Shown here: one piece after another, positions 20,786 to 21,177 of the stretch
Numbering within the stretch: the first letter of the stretch is position 1
How the letters are laid out: the number at the start of each line of letters is the position of its first letter
IMG/VR virus record: IMGVR_UViG_3300030380_003988
Location: 1 to 21,177 of that record
Origin: a virus
Reading direction: 5' to 3' (one strand)
DNA: 21,177 nucleotides
Translations under genes and position numbers: made by a program
The notes under the pieces: generated by a model
Databases searched by the model: none
Seen by the model: the letters and a program-made list of their open reading frames with translations, nothing else
What the model was told of the DNA's origin: nothing

Positions 20786-21177
20786 ATGGCCTCACTTCTT
20801 ACAGACGCAGAAAAAACAGCTATTAATTCAGCATTAAGTGATGTTCACGATACTTTTGCTAGAGACATTTATGTTTATGTCAAAGAAGTATCAAGTGTTC
20901 CTGCCGAATTAAATTATAATCCTCTATATGGTAGGAGGAAAGATGTAGCGAAAATATCTTCAGAAGAAACTCTCGAAAGATATACTTACAGTGCTAGAGT
21001 ATATTATAAAAACGAGCAAAAAGAAGATATCATTGATGGTAATGGGCAAATGAATCTAGTTGGATCTGAGGGCCAAATTAGAATTAAAGTAAAAGCAGCA
21101 GCTTATGAAAAAATTAAAATTTGTTCAAAGATAGAGGTTGATAATGAACTATATGTTGTAGATGGAGACGCAAAGGT
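20786..21177 (+). CDS. Neck/connector protein, truncated at the window end
   Basis: An open frame begins ATG at 20786 (MASLLTDAEKTAINSALSDV) and stays open for 130 codons to the window edge, so the C-terminus is missing. The visible part continues with HDTFARDIYVYVKEVSSVP, NPLYGRRKDVAKISSEETLE, ARVYYKN..., VDNELYVVDGDAK. The pattern DTF.RDI.VYK plus later beta-strands resembles the head-closure/stopper type small neck proteins that line the channel beneath the portal. This is a resemblance, not a family match. Confidence 0.6.
   Translation, partial: MASLLTDAEKTAINSALSDVHDTFARDIYVYVKEVSSVPAELNYNPLYGRRKDVAKISSEETLERYTYSARVYYKNEQKEDIIDGNGQMNLVGSEGQIRIKVKAAAYEKIKICSKIEVDNELYVVDGDAK

Overview
This window looks like part of a tailed double-stranded DNA phage (or prophage) genome. 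Its right part carries a compact virion-morphogenesis operon on the + strand: PhoH-like ATPase, zinc ribbon, sigma-like factor, putative small terminase, Zn-finger/ERCC4-type nuclease, large terminase, portal, capsid protease plus scaffold, decoration-like protein, major capsid protein and the first neck/connector genes. The last gene runs off the window edge. No integrase, lysis or replication gene is visible. The host cannot be named. Almost no gene has a Shine-Dalgarno sequence, while many have TTGnnn / TAnnnT promoters ending 5-7 bases before the ATG, so leaderless mRNAs seem the rule. This excludes the Bacteroidota-type -10 and recalls the TANNNT leaderless signal of Deinococcota and Actinomycetota, without proving either.

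Bases 1-1060 hold two + strand accessory genes (an unknown protein and a SprT-like metalloprotease) ended by a terminator. Bases 1071-8700 are an accessory region of small minus-strand genes: a gp88-like protein, a DUF932 protein, a two-TM protein, two paralogous 'DGGK' proteins, a CAU tRNA and many unknowns. Most are independent cassettes: a sigma-70-like promoter, a leaderless ORF and often an intrinsic terminator. Six copies of a 79-bp double-dyad repeat with a G/C-only or nearly G/C-only core lie between cassettes; none is in the structural region.

The most unusual items are (i) a 65-nt minus-strand RNA at 6437-6501 with the tRNA-like domain of tmRNA (GGTTTCGACGGG, T-arm, CCA end, G3:U70 alanine identity pair) whose whole mRNA-like domain is replaced by a short GCAA-capped hairpin; (ii) the 79-bp repeat family, whose central block is inverted in copies 2 and 4; (iii) the near-constant promoter-to-ATG spacing across the accessory cassettes; and (iv) a structured, gene-free stretch between a small ORF and the tRNA (4048-4297).

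The structural operon is tightly packed with 4-nt ATGA overlaps. It probably produces a separate scaffold from an internal start in the protease gene. A terminator follows the major capsid gene and a new leaderless-type promoter precedes the neck genes.
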